From JABDMH01 sp964428345 (GTDB lineage: Bacteria > Bacteroidota > Bacteroidia > Chitinophagales > Saprospiraceae): 64,000 nucleotides of DNA. Positions 1 to 9,033 of the stretch are shown here, piece by piece. Both the position numbers and the translations under genes were made by a program. Under the pieces are notes generated by a model that saw only the letters and a program-made list of their open reading frames with translations, was not told where the DNA came from and ran no database searches. The number at the start of each line of letters is the position of its first letter. The stretch's first letter is position 1. The DNA is taken from assembly GCA_964428345.1 (NCBI GenBank), contig CAYRYD010000019.1, positions 32,905 to 96,904 of the forward strand, read 5' to 3'.

Positions 1-452
1 GAAATATTTTCGAATTTGACCGAATTAAACCGGGCCGACACTTCAATTTCGCCAGCTACATTTTTAATTAGCAGATCATCGCCTTCATGGGTAGTGTGTT
101 CGTAGTATACCGAGACACTCTTCGGCACTTTTATCGTATATCGACGGTCTGATCGCAGGCTTACCGGTTTGATGACAGTGACCTCTCCTTCCTTTCCAGT
201 GAAGAGTCCTATTCCCGTATTGTCCGTCATTCCGGCCGGACTGATCAGTTTCAGGCCGGCTGCTCTTTCATTTTCTTCCTGATCAAAATTTTCGACCTCA
301 ATGGTCACATTAGCTCCCGAATGCCCTTCAATGGTCACTGCATTCAGCTCACTGATCTTGATTTTTCCCGAGGTCAAATTGATCGTATGCACTTTTTGTG
401 CTTCAACCATCGTGGCCAGACCAAACAATACTATTAATACGATGAATCTCAT
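1..452 (-). CDS. Secreted DUF4097-like beta-strand protein, C-terminus cut by window edge
   Basis: The reverse strand reads open from an ATG at 452 to the left edge, giving 150 residues without a stop. It starts with a signal peptide (MRFIVLIVLFGLATMVEAQ). The rest alternates short hydrophobic strands with turns, as in the DUF4097/putative auto-transporter adhesin group of right-handed beta-helix proteins. Such proteins commonly follow an ECF sigma factor and an anti-sigma factor in Bacteroidota, and that is the order here: it lies 48 bp downstream of the anti-sigma gene on the same strand, so it is probably the third gene of that operon and may be a target or sensor of the sigma system. The family call is by pattern and context; the C-terminus is missing. 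Confidence 0.7.
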   Translation of the reverse strand, partial: MRFIVLIVLFGLATMVEAQKVHTINLTSGKIKISELNAVTIEGHSGANVTIEVENFDQEENERAAGLKLISPAGMTDNTGIGLFTGKEGEVTVIKPVSLRSDRRYTIKVPKSVSVYYEHTTHEGDDLLIKNVAGEIEVSARFNSVKFENI

Positions 453-500
453 AGTTGACTAATTTTAATATGTTGATTTTAAAATTCTTACTAATTATTG

Positions 501-1244
501 TTACAGCCGGGTTATGCCCAGAAATGCCTCTTCCTTGACATCATCCGGCACCTGATCCCGATCGAGTAATTCCTGCAGGGTTCCCTTAAGGCTGCTATCT
601 TTAATTTTCACCAGCGTACTGATGATTGAAATCTGAACGATGGGTTCTGTATCGCTTTCCAGAATCCGGATGAGGGTAGATTTAACCACTTCGTCATCGA
701 GGGCCCCACTCAGTGCATCCAGAGCAGCCAGGCGTACATTGGTGCTAGGGTCGGTTTCCAATACTCTCAACAATACATCCCGGACATCAGCATCCAGCGT
801 TTTCATATTGTACGATTGATTAATCCCCTTGATCCGGCTGGTGGTATTTTCGGTAGATACCAACTGGATCATAAATTCTTTTTGATGCTCAAACTGCCGG
901 ATTGCTGATCGATTTTTAAGCCATTGTGCTACTCCTGTCCATCCCACCAGCAATATGATGGATGCAGCGACAGCATATTTCCACCAAAAAATTTTCCGCA
1001 CCGGCAGTACTTCCTGAGCGGTTGTTTGCGATTGCAGCCACGAGTTGAAGCGAGCTACAGTGTGATCCGGTGTCTGATGAAATTCGGCATGTTGAATATT
1101 CCGGACTAATTCACGATAACTCTGATATTGTTGATATACCTCCGGATCTTCTTCCATCAGCACCTGGATCTCCGCATGCTCCTCAGCAGTGAGATCCCCC
1201 ATGACTAACCGGATAATCTGATCTTCAATAGTACTCTTGTTCAT
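501..1244 (-). CDS. Membrane anti-sigma factor with periplasmic HEAT repeats
   Basis: The 247-residue protein has a short acidic N-terminal cytoplasmic part (about residues 1-85) of the kind that binds ECF sigma factors, one transmembrane helix at about residues 88-110 (starting WWKYAVAASIILL), and a C-terminal region (about 145-247) of helical HEAT-like repeats with the pattern VRLAALDALSG and VQISIISTLVKI. It lacks an obvious HxxxCxxC zinc anti-sigma motif. Its ATG overlaps the stop of the sigma gene by 4 bp (ATGA), so the two are translationally coupled, as expected for a sigma/anti-sigma pair. The role as anti-sigma factor is inferred from topology and coupling; HEAT repeats suggest that it senses a protein partner outside the membrane. 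Confidence 0.82.
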   Translation of the reverse strand: MNKSTIEDQIIRLVMGDLTAEEHAEIQVLMEEDPEVYQQYQSYRELVRNIQHAEFHQTPDHTVARFNSWLQSQTTAQEVLPVRKIFWWKYAVAASIILLVGWTGVAQWLKNRSAIRQFEHQKEFMIQLVSTENTTSRIKGINQSYNMKTLDADVRDVLLRVLETDPSTNVRLAALDALSGALDDEVVKSTLIRILESDTEPIVQISIISTLVKIKDSSLKGTLQELLDRDQVPDDVKEEAFLGITRL

Positions 1245-1786
1245 GATGTGGTCACTTTTATATAATTTTCTCTCAGTTGTTTAATCGCCCGGTGTACCCT
1301 GGCTTTGACACCTGTTTCCGATACGCCAATAATCCCGGCTACTTCCTTGTATTTTAATTCTTCAAAACGGGTTAGTATCAACACTTCGCGATACATTTCA
1401 TCCATTTGGTCCAGGGCCATTTCCAGATCGCTCTTATCCCAGGCTGCATCGGTACCGTTTTTACGGTCTTCCAGTACCTGGTCATTGATCTCCACCATGG
1501 GCTTGTAGCTGCGGTAATGATCCATCAGGATATTTTTAGCGATCCGGAATATCCAACCGGTAAAGGGATAACTATCGCGATACGTATGTTTACCCTTGAG
1601 CGCTCTCTCAAAAACCATCTGCAGGAGATCTCCGCTCAGAAACTCGTCGCGCGTCATCCGGAAAAAATAATCGTAAATCTTACAGTGGTGCCGGCCAAAC
1701 AGAACACCTAGTTTAGCGGTGTCTCCACTGGCAACAGACATCATCAGTTCTTCGTCGGTCATCAAAGGATCAATTGTCCTGCTCAA
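1241..1786 (-). CDS. ECF-type RNA polymerase sigma factor
   Basis: A 181-residue sigma-70 family protein of extracytoplasmic-function size. Region 2 lies at about residues 25-95 (FRMTRDEFLSGDLLQMVFERA, then the FTGWIFRIAKNILMDHYR stretch) and region 4 at about 125-175, ending in the helix-turn-helix sequence VSETGVKARVHRAIKQLRE. There is no region 1.1 or 3. It directs RNA polymerase to a small regulon and is probably held inactive by the overlapping downstream membrane protein. It is the first gene of an apparent three-gene minus-strand operon that includes the HEAT-repeat protein and the secreted DUF4097-like protein. The regulon cannot be told from the window. Confidence 0.93.
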   Translation of the reverse strand: MSRTIDPLMTDEELMMSVASGDTAKLGVLFGRHHCKIYDYFFRMTRDEFLSGDLLQMVFERALKGKHTYRDSYPFTGWIFRIAKNILMDHYRSYKPMVEINDQVLEDRKNGTDAAWDKSDLEMALDQMDEMYREVLILTRFEELKYKEVAGIIGVSETGVKARVHRAIKQLRENYIKVTTS

Positions 1787-1882
1787 ATTACCTTATTTCC
1801 ACCCCTAATACGGAGACATCTGTCGAATGGTTGCGACCTTTTTAAAAATTTTAGCCGGAAGAGAAAAAAGGATTGGATTGGG

Positions 1883-3652
1883 TTATCGAAGAAGAACGAC
1901 TTCCTGCATGTGCTGCCCCTCCTGGATCTTACCCGCTGCATCCATCAACCGGTATTCGATGCGGATCAGGTAGAGTCCTGCTTCGAAATCGCCATCCGGA
2001 TGACGGCCATCCCAGGCCCGGTTCTTTTGTACAAGTATTTTCATACCCCAGCGATTGAATACCGTCAATTGGTAGTCTGCGATACTGCAATCAGAATAGA
2101 TCTCAAAGAAGTCGTTGACTCCATCCTGATTCACTGTTATTGCATTGGGCAAATACAGATTGCAGGAACATTCCGGTTTGTCCAACGAATACGCATAAAC
2201 AACGGGTTCCAGACAATCCCGGTTGACAGCCCGGTAGACACCAGCCGACCTGAGGATCCGGTCACGCATGGCTGGAGCATCTTCCCAGACAAACTCGTCC
2301 GATGGCAACTGTATCTCCCAGTCAACACCACAAGCCAGCGTTGTGTCAACGGTAATCACAGTTGGCTCTATCTTAAATCCGCAGACATCCTTCATCGGGA
2401 AGTCGTAGGGCAAAACGGTGATCAGACCGTCGGTATTTTCAACACTCATTCCCGCATCATATAATATGGTATCAATAGGATTAAACAACAGCGGAATGTT
2501 ATTGGTGATGTCAAGGTTTACCGGTTCCCAGGCAAAACAATTATTGGCCTTCTGGTCTGGTGGAAACTGCATCAGAAAGTAGGGCACATCCAGTGGATAT
2601 TTTTCCAGGAGGGCTTTGTTTCCCAGTATCCGGAAATTACCCTTCTGGTCAACCGACTGATATACATGATCCACATCCATAGATTCGTTGGTTCGCAACA
2701 AGGTCTGCTCTTCAATCTGACCACTGGAAGGATCGATGATCAACCGGGCCAGCGTATTCCGGTCAGTCAGCGCGTGTTTGGTCAGTGCGATGATTTTACC
2801 ATTGATCAGGATCATATCTGCGACAAATTTCAGCGTGGCAATCTTTTTGGTTTGCCACATCAAATTGCCATCGGTATCCAGTTTGTAGAAGAAGATCGTC
2901 CCGTTATGGAAAGCCTGAAAGACGTAGCCGTCCGGCAACTCCAGAGGTCCGGCCAGGGGCTGTATTCCTGTGGTCTGATCTACTTCCAAAGCCCAGATCA
3001 GTGTCCCTTCCCGGCTCAGGGCATAGTGAAAGAACGATGAGCGGCAGATATACCGGTGATGACTATCGATGATCGCGTCTCCTTCCGATTCGAAAGGAGC
3101 AAAGCTCTTACCCCATTTGTACTCGAAACCTTCATTAAAAATGGAAACAAAACCTCGCTTCTGGGTATTAAAATCCAGCAGTAAACCATAGACCATCAGC
3201 TCACCGTTACGGATATCCATAGTGTACGAAAAGTGGTCGACCGTGCCGGTATTGACCAGTTTGAAATTGAGCATCCTGCCATCAGGACTTACCTTGAGGA
3301 GAAAAAGCAGTTCCTGGCCTCCCCGGTAAGCACTGCCATAGGCAAAGATGACATCCTGGCCATTCAGCACGACATCCTTGAACTCGAGATATTCGGTAGT
3401 ACGTTCATAACTAAAAGACCAGACTAGATTTCCGCAGTTGTCAATTCTGGTCAGAAACACCTTTCCATTCGCCTGAGAGAATACTCCTTCATCGGAAGAG
3501 TCTCCAATGAGGATATCATCATTGCTAAAACGGTTAATCCGACGGTTAAAGGTCTCGGGATCATCGGGTAGAGCCAGGAAATAGGACTGCGCAGCGACCG
3601 ATGCTATCCCGAAAATAAGACCAATGCCTAAAATACCCCGGAAAATGTTCAT
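1883..3652 (-). CDS. Secreted T9SS type B (gliding-motility C-terminal domain) protein
   Basis: A 589-residue exported protein. It begins with a signal peptide (MNIFRGILGIGLIFGIASVAAQS). About residues 25-380 carry recurring strand-rich segments (GNLVWSFSY, GTLIWALEV, GNLMWQTKK) that look like blades of a beta-propeller. The last 95 or so residues match the CHU_C/gliding-motility-associated C-terminal domain used as a T9SS type B sorting signal: a PNAITVNQDGVNDFF start, then TVFNRWGMKI, AWDGRHPDGDFEAGLY and a final VVLLR strand. The protein should therefore be moved across the outer membrane by the T9SS and kept on or released from the surface. No enzymatic motif is visible. It sits alone, 68 bp downstream of the ThuA fusion gene on the same strand. 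Confidence 0.85.
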   Translation of the reverse strand: MNIFRGILGIGLIFGIASVAAQSYFLALPDDPETFNRRINRFSNDDILIGDSSDEGVFSQANGKVFLTRIDNCGNLVWSFSYERTTEYLEFKDVVLNGQDVIFAYGSAYRGGQELLFLLKVSPDGRMLNFKLVNTGTVDHFSYTMDIRNGELMVYGLLLDFNTQKRGFVSIFNEGFEYKWGKSFAPFESEGDAIIDSHHRYICRSSFFHYALSREGTLIWALEVDQTTGIQPLAGPLELPDGYVFQAFHNGTIFFYKLDTDGNLMWQTKKIATLKFVADMILINGKIIALTKHALTDRNTLARLIIDPSSGQIEEQTLLRTNESMDVDHVYQSVDQKGNFRILGNKALLEKYPLDVPYFLMQFPPDQKANNCFAWEPVNLDITNNIPLLFNPIDTILYDAGMSVENTDGLITVLPYDFPMKDVCGFKIEPTVITVDTTLACGVDWEIQLPSDEFVWEDAPAMRDRILRSAGVYRAVNRDCLEPVVYAYSLDKPECSCNLYLPNAITVNQDGVNDFFEIYSDCSIADYQLTVFNRWGMKILVQKNRAWDGRHPDGDFEAGLYLIRIEYRLMDAAGKIQEGQHMQEVVLLR

Positions 3653-3720
3653 TAGCCTGGATCAAAGAGCAAAGCCATGAATATAACGGCTTTAGTTCAA
3701 TTTAACTGGAATTAACCATT

Positions 3721-6700
3721 TTACAATGGTTCGGCTCCTCTAAACTCCAAAGTTAGCAATACCACGACCGGTTGCCCGGATATTCCTTTAAAAGTCAGAT
3801 AGAGGTCATGCTTACCCTCTGCCTCCTTCAATGGAAGGGATCTTGATATGACCTCTGATCTTTCCGGTTTACCGATCTCCAGTGCCCCGAGCAACAGACC
3901 ATCCGGCCGATCGAGATGAGCTTCAATGGTCCCGCCTCCGGTATATTGGGTGTTTACCGCCATCCGGAATTCAATGGAAACAATTCCTGTGAGATCCAGA
4001 TTCCGGTAACCCACGAAACCGTCCGGGGCTGCCGGTAATATATCAATCGATCCCGAAGCAACCAGACCACCGGATTGTTCAGCAGTCAACGTCAGTTTCT
4101 GAGCTACGGCAGCAGTATCGTATAGAGCCGCACTCATCTTCGGATTTCGCAATCTTATCATTTCCCGGCTGGTTTGTACTTCTGCACCTTCAGCACCCTT
4201 ATCCGCGTATGATGCCATCAGGATATAACTTCCCTCTTCGTGGTCATTTGAAGGATCAAACCGGTAAGTGCCTGCCACCGGTAGCAGATCTCCCACTTTC
4301 TCCCGGTCAGCCAGAGACAAAATCCATTCCACCATCTGTTGCGCTTCCTCGACGGTATGCTGCGGATGGGCAGCCATGGCATTCACTCCCCAGACACCAC
4401 CCCCACCATTGATGATCTTATCGGCCAGATACTCCCTGGCCTTACTGTCATCCCGGTATTTTGCCGCAATTTCCTGAAACGTTGGTCCGACGGATTTCCG
4501 GTCGATAAAATGACAGGCTTTGCAGTCGGATTGATCCATGATATTTTTGCCGGCGATAAATCGCGAAGATGCCGCCAAAGCCTCGTGGCCCATCGAGATC
4601 TCATTGATATCGGATCCCTGTTCCAGATAATTGATACTGAGGGCTACGGCGCTGGAATCGATGCCCCTGCCCAGTGTTCCATCTTCTTTATCCGAGACTT
4701 TCAATTCATAGGCAATCTCACGACCGGGCCAGTAAAAAGACTGGTTACCGCGGATAATCCAGGACAAATCCGGCGGTTCATTACCGGCCTTAATCCGAAC
4801 CTGATCAGAAGCTGTCAGACCATCCCGGTCACTCACCGTAAGCTTTGCAATAAACTCTCCGGGTTTATTGAAGGTATACTCCGGATTTTTCTCCCGGGAA
4901 GTACCCTCACCTTCACCAAATGACCAGAGATAAGTTATATCATCCCCATCGGGGTCAAAGGTACCCTCCGATGAAAAGCGAACTTTCAGCGGATTGGCGC
5001 CGGTTAGTTCACCGGCGCTGGCTTTGGCAACCGGCTGCCGGTTTCCTTTGATGTATTTCAAATGAATCAGCCGGGCATCCGGATTCTTGGCAAACCAGGC
5101 TGTACCGTATTCCAGCATAAACATATCACCGTCCGGACTCATGACCACATCAATCAGATTGCTGAACTTCTGACTGGGAAGAAAGCGTTCCATGGAGACA
5201 AAATCACCCTGGTCATTCATGGTGACCACCATCATCCAACCCCGAATCCAGTCGTAGGTAAACAATTTTCCATCGTAGTAAGCCGGAAACCGGGCGTCGT
5301 TTTCCGGATAGTCATTGAGATAAAAAACCGGACCGGCCATTGCATTACGGCCGCCGGTGCCCACAAGGGGAAATATTTCCGATTCGCTGTAGGGGTACCA
5401 GATAAATGCCGGGCGGGCCGGGGGCAGATTCCGGATACCGGTATTATTGGGAGAGTTATTGACCGGAAGTTCAGGATCGTATTTTGACAGGGACTTCCTG
5501 AGGGCAAAATCGTACTCATGATACGGCTTATTGTCGCCATTAAAATACGGCCAGCCAAAAAATCCGGCGCTCCGGGCCTGATTTACTTCATCATGACCCT
5601 TGGGTCCACGGCCGATGGAATCTTTTCCTGCATCTGGTCCCACATCGCCCCAGTATAGAAATCCGGTATGCCGGTCGATCGAAGTACGGAAAGGATTCCG
5701 GCAACCCATCACGTAGATTTCAGGTCTTCCCTGGCTGCCATCCTTCGGAAAAAGATTTCCATCCGGAATGGAGTAGGTTCCATCAGGCTCAGGTTTGATC
5801 CGCAACACTTTACCCCGCAAATCATTGGTATTGGCAGAAGATCGCTGGGCATCCCAGGCGCTTCTACCCGGTCGCTCATCACTGGGAGAATAACCATCGG
5901 AAGCAAAGGGATTGGTATTATCCCCGACAGAAATATAGAGTTGACCATCGTTCCCAAATTCGAGTGATCCAGCCGAGTGACAGCATTCTTCCCGTTGAGT
6001 CGTGATCTCCAGTAATACTTTTTCGGTGGTAAAATCGACCTGGTCATTAACGAACTCAAACCGCGAAACATGTTGTTTTGGCTCATCACCAGGAGGTGAA
6101 TAAAATAGATATAGCCAGTGATTCCCGGCAAATTCCGGATCAAGCGCCAACCCCAAAAGTCCATCTTCATGCTTGGTATGAACATCCAGGTGATTGATCA
6201 GCCAGGTGCTGTCCAGACCGGGATCATGCAGATAGATATCTCCTTTACGCTCGATGAATAGCAGTCGCCGGTCGGGTAGCATAACCAGCTCCATTGGCTC
6301 GTTGAGATTTTCATCCAGCACTACTTTCTGAAAGCGGTTTTCCTCGGGCGCAACAGAAGGAAGACTATAGTTGAGTATACCATCTCCGGCAGCATAGACG
6401 ATTCCACCCCATAGATGTCTCAGAAAAGCATCTTCAGCGAAACTCTCATCGGTATGACCTCCCCCGGTGTAAAAAGCCCGGCCTCCGTCAAATTCATGAT
6501 ACCAGGCAATGGGATGATGGTCACCATTGGTACCTCCCTCATATGTGGACTCGTCCAGATTAAGCAGTATATGTAAGTCCGGTTGAATATCCCGGTAGTT
6601 ATACCACTCATCGTTTCGATGCCAGCGGTCTGGGAGATGCTTGCAAGAGAGATGGGTCTTGTCAAGACGCACGACATCCGCTTCCCGTACATTGGGATTG

Positions 6701-7110
6701 TTGGGATGTCCGTTGAAGTAGGCACCGACCAGTTGTCCGTACCATGGCCACTTGTATTCTGTATCTGCGGCGGCATGAACCCCAACAAAACCTCCTCCGG
6801 CCTGAATAAAACGCATCATCTCCAGTTGCTGCTGATCGGTCAGGCAGTCACCGGTGGTATTCAGGAAAATGATGGCGGCATAGTCTTTAAGCTGACTTTG
6901 GGTAAAGACCGCTGCATCTTCGGTTGTATCGGCACGAAATCCATGCTCTTCCGCGATCCTGACGATAGCTCTTTTGCCAGGCTCAATCGATGTGTGTCGG
7001 AATCCGGAAGTCTTGGAAAAGACCAGGAGTTTTTTTGATGACTGGGGACCAGACTGACAGGTCAGTAACGTCAGACCAGACAGCAAGATGAAAAATGTGT
7101 AACGAATCAT
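3721..7110 (-). CDS. ThuA / PQQ-type sugar dehydrogenase / PKD / cytochrome c / carbohydrate-binding fusion
   Basis: A 1129-residue exported fusion. The N-terminus has a probable lipobox (LLTC, Cys18), although Thr before the Cys is unusual. Residues about 25-235 form a ThuA (trehalose-utilisation, amidotransferase-like) domain with FLNTTGDCLTDQQ and GGGFVGVHAAADTEY. About 255-690 is a glucose/sorbosone dehydrogenase beta-propeller (HEDGLLGLALDPEF, CCHSAGSLEFG with the active-site-type His, YVMGCRNPFR). A PKD domain follows at about 705-790 (FDPDGDDITYLWSFGEGEG). A class I cytochrome c with CKACH at residues 863-867 occupies about 845-940. A CBM6-like jelly roll (about 1000-1129) ends the protein. 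It probably oxidises a sugar in the periplasm or at the surface and passes electrons to its own haem. This order of domains recurs in Bacteroidota; the substrate is unknown. Confidence 0.9.
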   Translation of the reverse strand: MIRYTFFILLSGLTLLTCQSGPQSSKKLLVFSKTSGFRHTSIEPGKRAIVRIAEEHGFRADTTEDAAVFTQSQLKDYAAIIFLNTTGDCLTDQQQLEMMRFIQAGGGFVGVHAAADTEYKWPWYGQLVGAYFNGHPNNPNVREADVVRLDKTHLSCKHLPDRWHRNDEWYNYRDIQPDLHILLNLDESTYEGGTNGDHHPIAWYHEFDGGRAFYTGGGHTDESFAEDAFLRHLWGGIVYAAGDGILNYSLPSVAPEENRFQKVVLDENLNEPMELVMLPDRRLLFIERKGDIYLHDPGLDSTWLINHLDVHTKHEDGLLGLALDPEFAGNHWLYLFYSPPGDEPKQHVSRFEFVNDQVDFTTEKVLLEITTQREECCHSAGSLEFGNDGQLYISVGDNTNPFASDGYSPSDERPGRSAWDAQRSSANTNDLRGKVLRIKPEPDGTYSIPDGNLFPKDGSQGRPEIYVMGCRNPFRTSIDRHTGFLYWGDVGPDAGKDSIGRGPKGHDEVNQARSAGFFGWPYFNGDNKPYHEYDFALRKSLSKYDPELPVNNSPNNTGIRNLPPARPAFIWYPYSESEIFPLVGTGGRNAMAGPVFYLNDYPENDARFPAYYDGKLFTYDWIRGWMMVVTMNDQGDFVSMERFLPSQKFSNLIDVVMSPDGDMFMLEYGTAWFAKNPDARLIHLKYIKGNRQPVAKASAGELTGANPLKVRFSSEGTFDPDGDDITYLWSFGEGEGTSREKNPEYTFNKPGEFIAKLTVSDRDGLTASDQVRIKAGNEPPDLSWIIRGNQSFYWPGREIAYELKVSDKEDGTLGRGIDSSAVALSINYLEQGSDINEISMGHEALAASSRFIAGKNIMDQSDCKACHFIDRKSVGPTFQEIAAKYRDDSKAREYLADKIINGGGGVWGVNAMAAHPQHTVEEAQQMVEWILSLADREKVGDLLPVAGTYRFDPSNDHEEGSYILMASYADKGAEGAEVQTSREMIRLRNPKMSAALYDTAAVAQKLTLTAEQSGGLVASGSIDILPAAPDGFVGYRNLDLTGIVSIEFRMAVNTQYTGGGTIEAHLDRPDGLLLGALEIGKPERSEVISRSLPLKEAEGKHDLYLTFKGISGQPVVVLLTLEFRGAEPL

Positions 7111-7223
7111 GAATGATCTTGGTAATCAAAGGTAAAAGCATCAAATATAAATAATCTCTTTTTCGGGATGAAATACGATGACCGGTAAAATCCATTGACC
7201 GGCTAAATAGGTAATCCGGATCG

Positions 7224-7247
7224 AATATCCGGTCTTACCCGGATATT
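7224..7247. promoter_or_regulatory. Perfect inverted repeat in divergent promoter region
   Basis: AATATCCGG at 7224-7232, a 6-base spacer, and CCGGATATT at 7239-7247 form a perfect 9-bp dyad in the 170-bp gap between the divergent ThuA fusion gene and the SlyD-like gene. It ends 33 bp before the slyD start. It could be an operator or a 5' leader hairpin. No T tract follows, so a terminator is unlikely. Confidence 0.45.
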
Positions 7248-7280
7248 TCGGTATATTGCCGGTCAAATAAAAATTGGAAT

Positions 7281-7769
7281 ATGGCCATTGAGAAAAATCA
7301 GGTGGTGGTTTTACACTACAAATTGCAGGAGGAAAATGAAGAAGGTGAGCTGGTGGAATCGACATTCGATGCTGAACCACTCAGATTTATTTTCGGAATT
7401 GGCCAGATGATCCCTGCTTTCGAAGATAACCTGGAGCAAAAAGGAGAAGGCGATGAATTTGCCTTTTCGATTCTTGCCGAGGATGCCTATGGCTTATACG
7501 ATGACCGTGCTGTAACAAATATTCCGGTCAGTGAATTTGCGGTCGACGGAAAAGTCGATCCGGAAGCCATTGTGTTGGGCCGCCCCATCGGATTACAGGA
7601 TCAACAGGGCAACACGTACGAGGGTGTCATAGTGGAGGCTAACGAAGAGTCGGTCAAAATCGATTTCAATCATCCGATGGCCGGAATCGATCTTTATTTT
7701 ACCGGAAAGATCCTGACTATCCGGGAGGCGACCGAATCGGAACTGGACCATGGACATGTTCATGAGTAA
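7281..7769 (+). CDS. SlyD-like FKBP-type peptidyl-prolyl cis-trans isomerase
   Basis: A 162-residue cytoplasmic protein without a signal peptide. It has the SlyD layout: an FKBP domain split by a chaperone-like insert. The opening VVVLHYKLQ and the GELVESTFDAEPLRFIFGIGQMIPAFEDNLEQ stretch are the first FKBP half, about residues 65-125 are the insert-in-flap domain (AYGLYDDRAVTNIP), and DFNHPMAGIDLYFTGKI is the second half with the NHPLAG-like signature. E. coli SlyD has a long His/Cys metal-binding tail; here it is reduced to HGHVHE, so nickel storage is unlikely to match the E. coli protein. It should speed proline isomerisation during folding. It stands alone, divergent from the ThuA fusion gene. 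Confidence 0.9.
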   Translation: MAIEKNQVVVLHYKLQEENEEGELVESTFDAEPLRFIFGIGQMIPAFEDNLEQKGEGDEFAFSILAEDAYGLYDDRAVTNIPVSEFAVDGKVDPEAIVLGRPIGLQDQQGNTYEGVIVEANEESVKIDFNHPMAGIDLYFTGKILTIREATESELDHGHVHE

Positions 7770-7789
7770 TAGCGGTGCCGGGCTCTCCC

Positions 7790-8947
7790 TCAGGGTCCGG
7801 TCTTTATAATCTTTTGGACCACGCTTAACTGCGCCGACTTTATAACAAGGAAATACAAACCTGGTCGCAAATGGGATATGTCAATGAATGAATCTCCCTT
7901 TTGCCGAAGAACGGGGTAACCCTGTGCATCGGTGAGGCAGATATGCAGATTGTTGATCCCTCCCTGACTGGTTAATTCGATGTAGTCCCTGGCGGGATTC
8001 GGACCGACCGTGATTTCATAATCGGTTTCTACAACAGCGGTAGTCTGAGGGTTGCAGCCTGTCGATAATCTTAAGGCAGCTCTCGGACCAAACAGGGTAT
8101 TTCGGATCACTTTCTTTTGCCCCTCTGTAAACAAGTTCATGCAGGAATCGTCAGTGAGATCCATGAAGTTCATATACATATCCTCGCTTCCGCAGGAAAA
8201 TTGGGGAAAATCCGGACAACCGCTGTACCGGTCAAACTGGCGGGGGGTATCTTCGATGCCATCGTCGCTATCACAACCGGATTCTCTACCCCAGATGTGC
8301 TCCAAACCAAGCCAATGACCTACCTCATGAGTGAGGGTCCTGCCATGATTGAAAGGTGAGATAGCCGGAGGACCGGCACCAAAATAACGGTAATCAATGA
8401 CCACTCCGTCTTTGGATATTTCCGGCTGTCCGGGCATTTGGGCAAATCCGGCAATATCACCGGAAGCACTGATTTCACAGACCCAAACATTAAGATACCT
8501 CTCGGGATCCCATGCATTCTTGCCACCGGACAATGTCTGATAATAGTGATCGGTCAGGCCAATTTCCTGAACCCGGGTAAGGGTTGTAGTGATTCCATCA
8601 ACAGCAACTCCATCCGGATCTGCAGCAGCCAGGCAAAATTCCACCCGGCAATCGGCAGCCAGATGCCGAAAGATCTCCGGAGTGTCCTCCCGATCGATAT
8701 TTTGCCGGCCGAAATCGCGATTGAGCTGCCCGACCTGAAAGTCAATCTGCTCCGGAGGTATCAGCATACCGGAATCCTGGTAAATAATGTGGAACACTAC
8801 AGGAATGGATATCAGCGAATCATCATCCATAAGATGCCTTGGTTCCAGATGGGGATTGATCTTCGGATGGCTCAGGCATAGACGCTGGCCTGACAATTTG
8901 TAAGTAAAACTAAAGACGATAATAATAATGAGAAACCGGGCCAACAT
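7790..8947 (-). CDS. Secreted M43 family zinc metalloprotease with T9SS type A tail
   Basis: A 385-residue exported protease. A signal segment (about residues 1-20) is followed by a propeptide-like stretch and a pappalysin-type M43 catalytic domain. The zinc site is HEVGHWLGLEH at residues 207-217 (His207, His211, His217 ligands and Glu208 catalytic), followed by a Met-turn region near YMNFMDLTDDSCMNLFT. The last 75 or so residues form a type A T9SS sorting domain (VGPNPARDYIEL, LTDAQGYPVLRQ, LRPGLYFLVIKS, QKIIKTGP). It should act outside the cell on proteins. The gene converges on slyD with a 20-bp gap and no clear terminator between. Confidence 0.93.
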   Translation of the reverse strand: MLARFLIIIIVFSFTYKLSGQRLCLSHPKINPHLEPRHLMDDDSLISIPVVFHIIYQDSGMLIPPEQIDFQVGQLNRDFGRQNIDREDTPEIFRHLAADCRVEFCLAAADPDGVAVDGITTTLTRVQEIGLTDHYYQTLSGGKNAWDPERYLNVWVCEISASGDIAGFAQMPGQPEISKDGVVIDYRYFGAGPPAISPFNHGRTLTHEVGHWLGLEHIWGRESGCDSDDGIEDTPRQFDRYSGCPDFPQFSCGSEDMYMNFMDLTDDSCMNLFTEGQKKVIRNTLFGPRAALRLSTGCNPQTTAVVETDYEITVGPNPARDYIELTSQGGINNLHICLTDAQGYPVLRQKGDSFIDISHLRPGLYFLVIKSAQLSVVQKIIKTGP

Positions 8948-9033
8948 CCAGATTGATTACCTGCCGAAATATAACGGATATTCTGGTCCTGCAGTTTTAT
9001 GCCGATAAAAAGGGATCATCCGAATAATTAATA

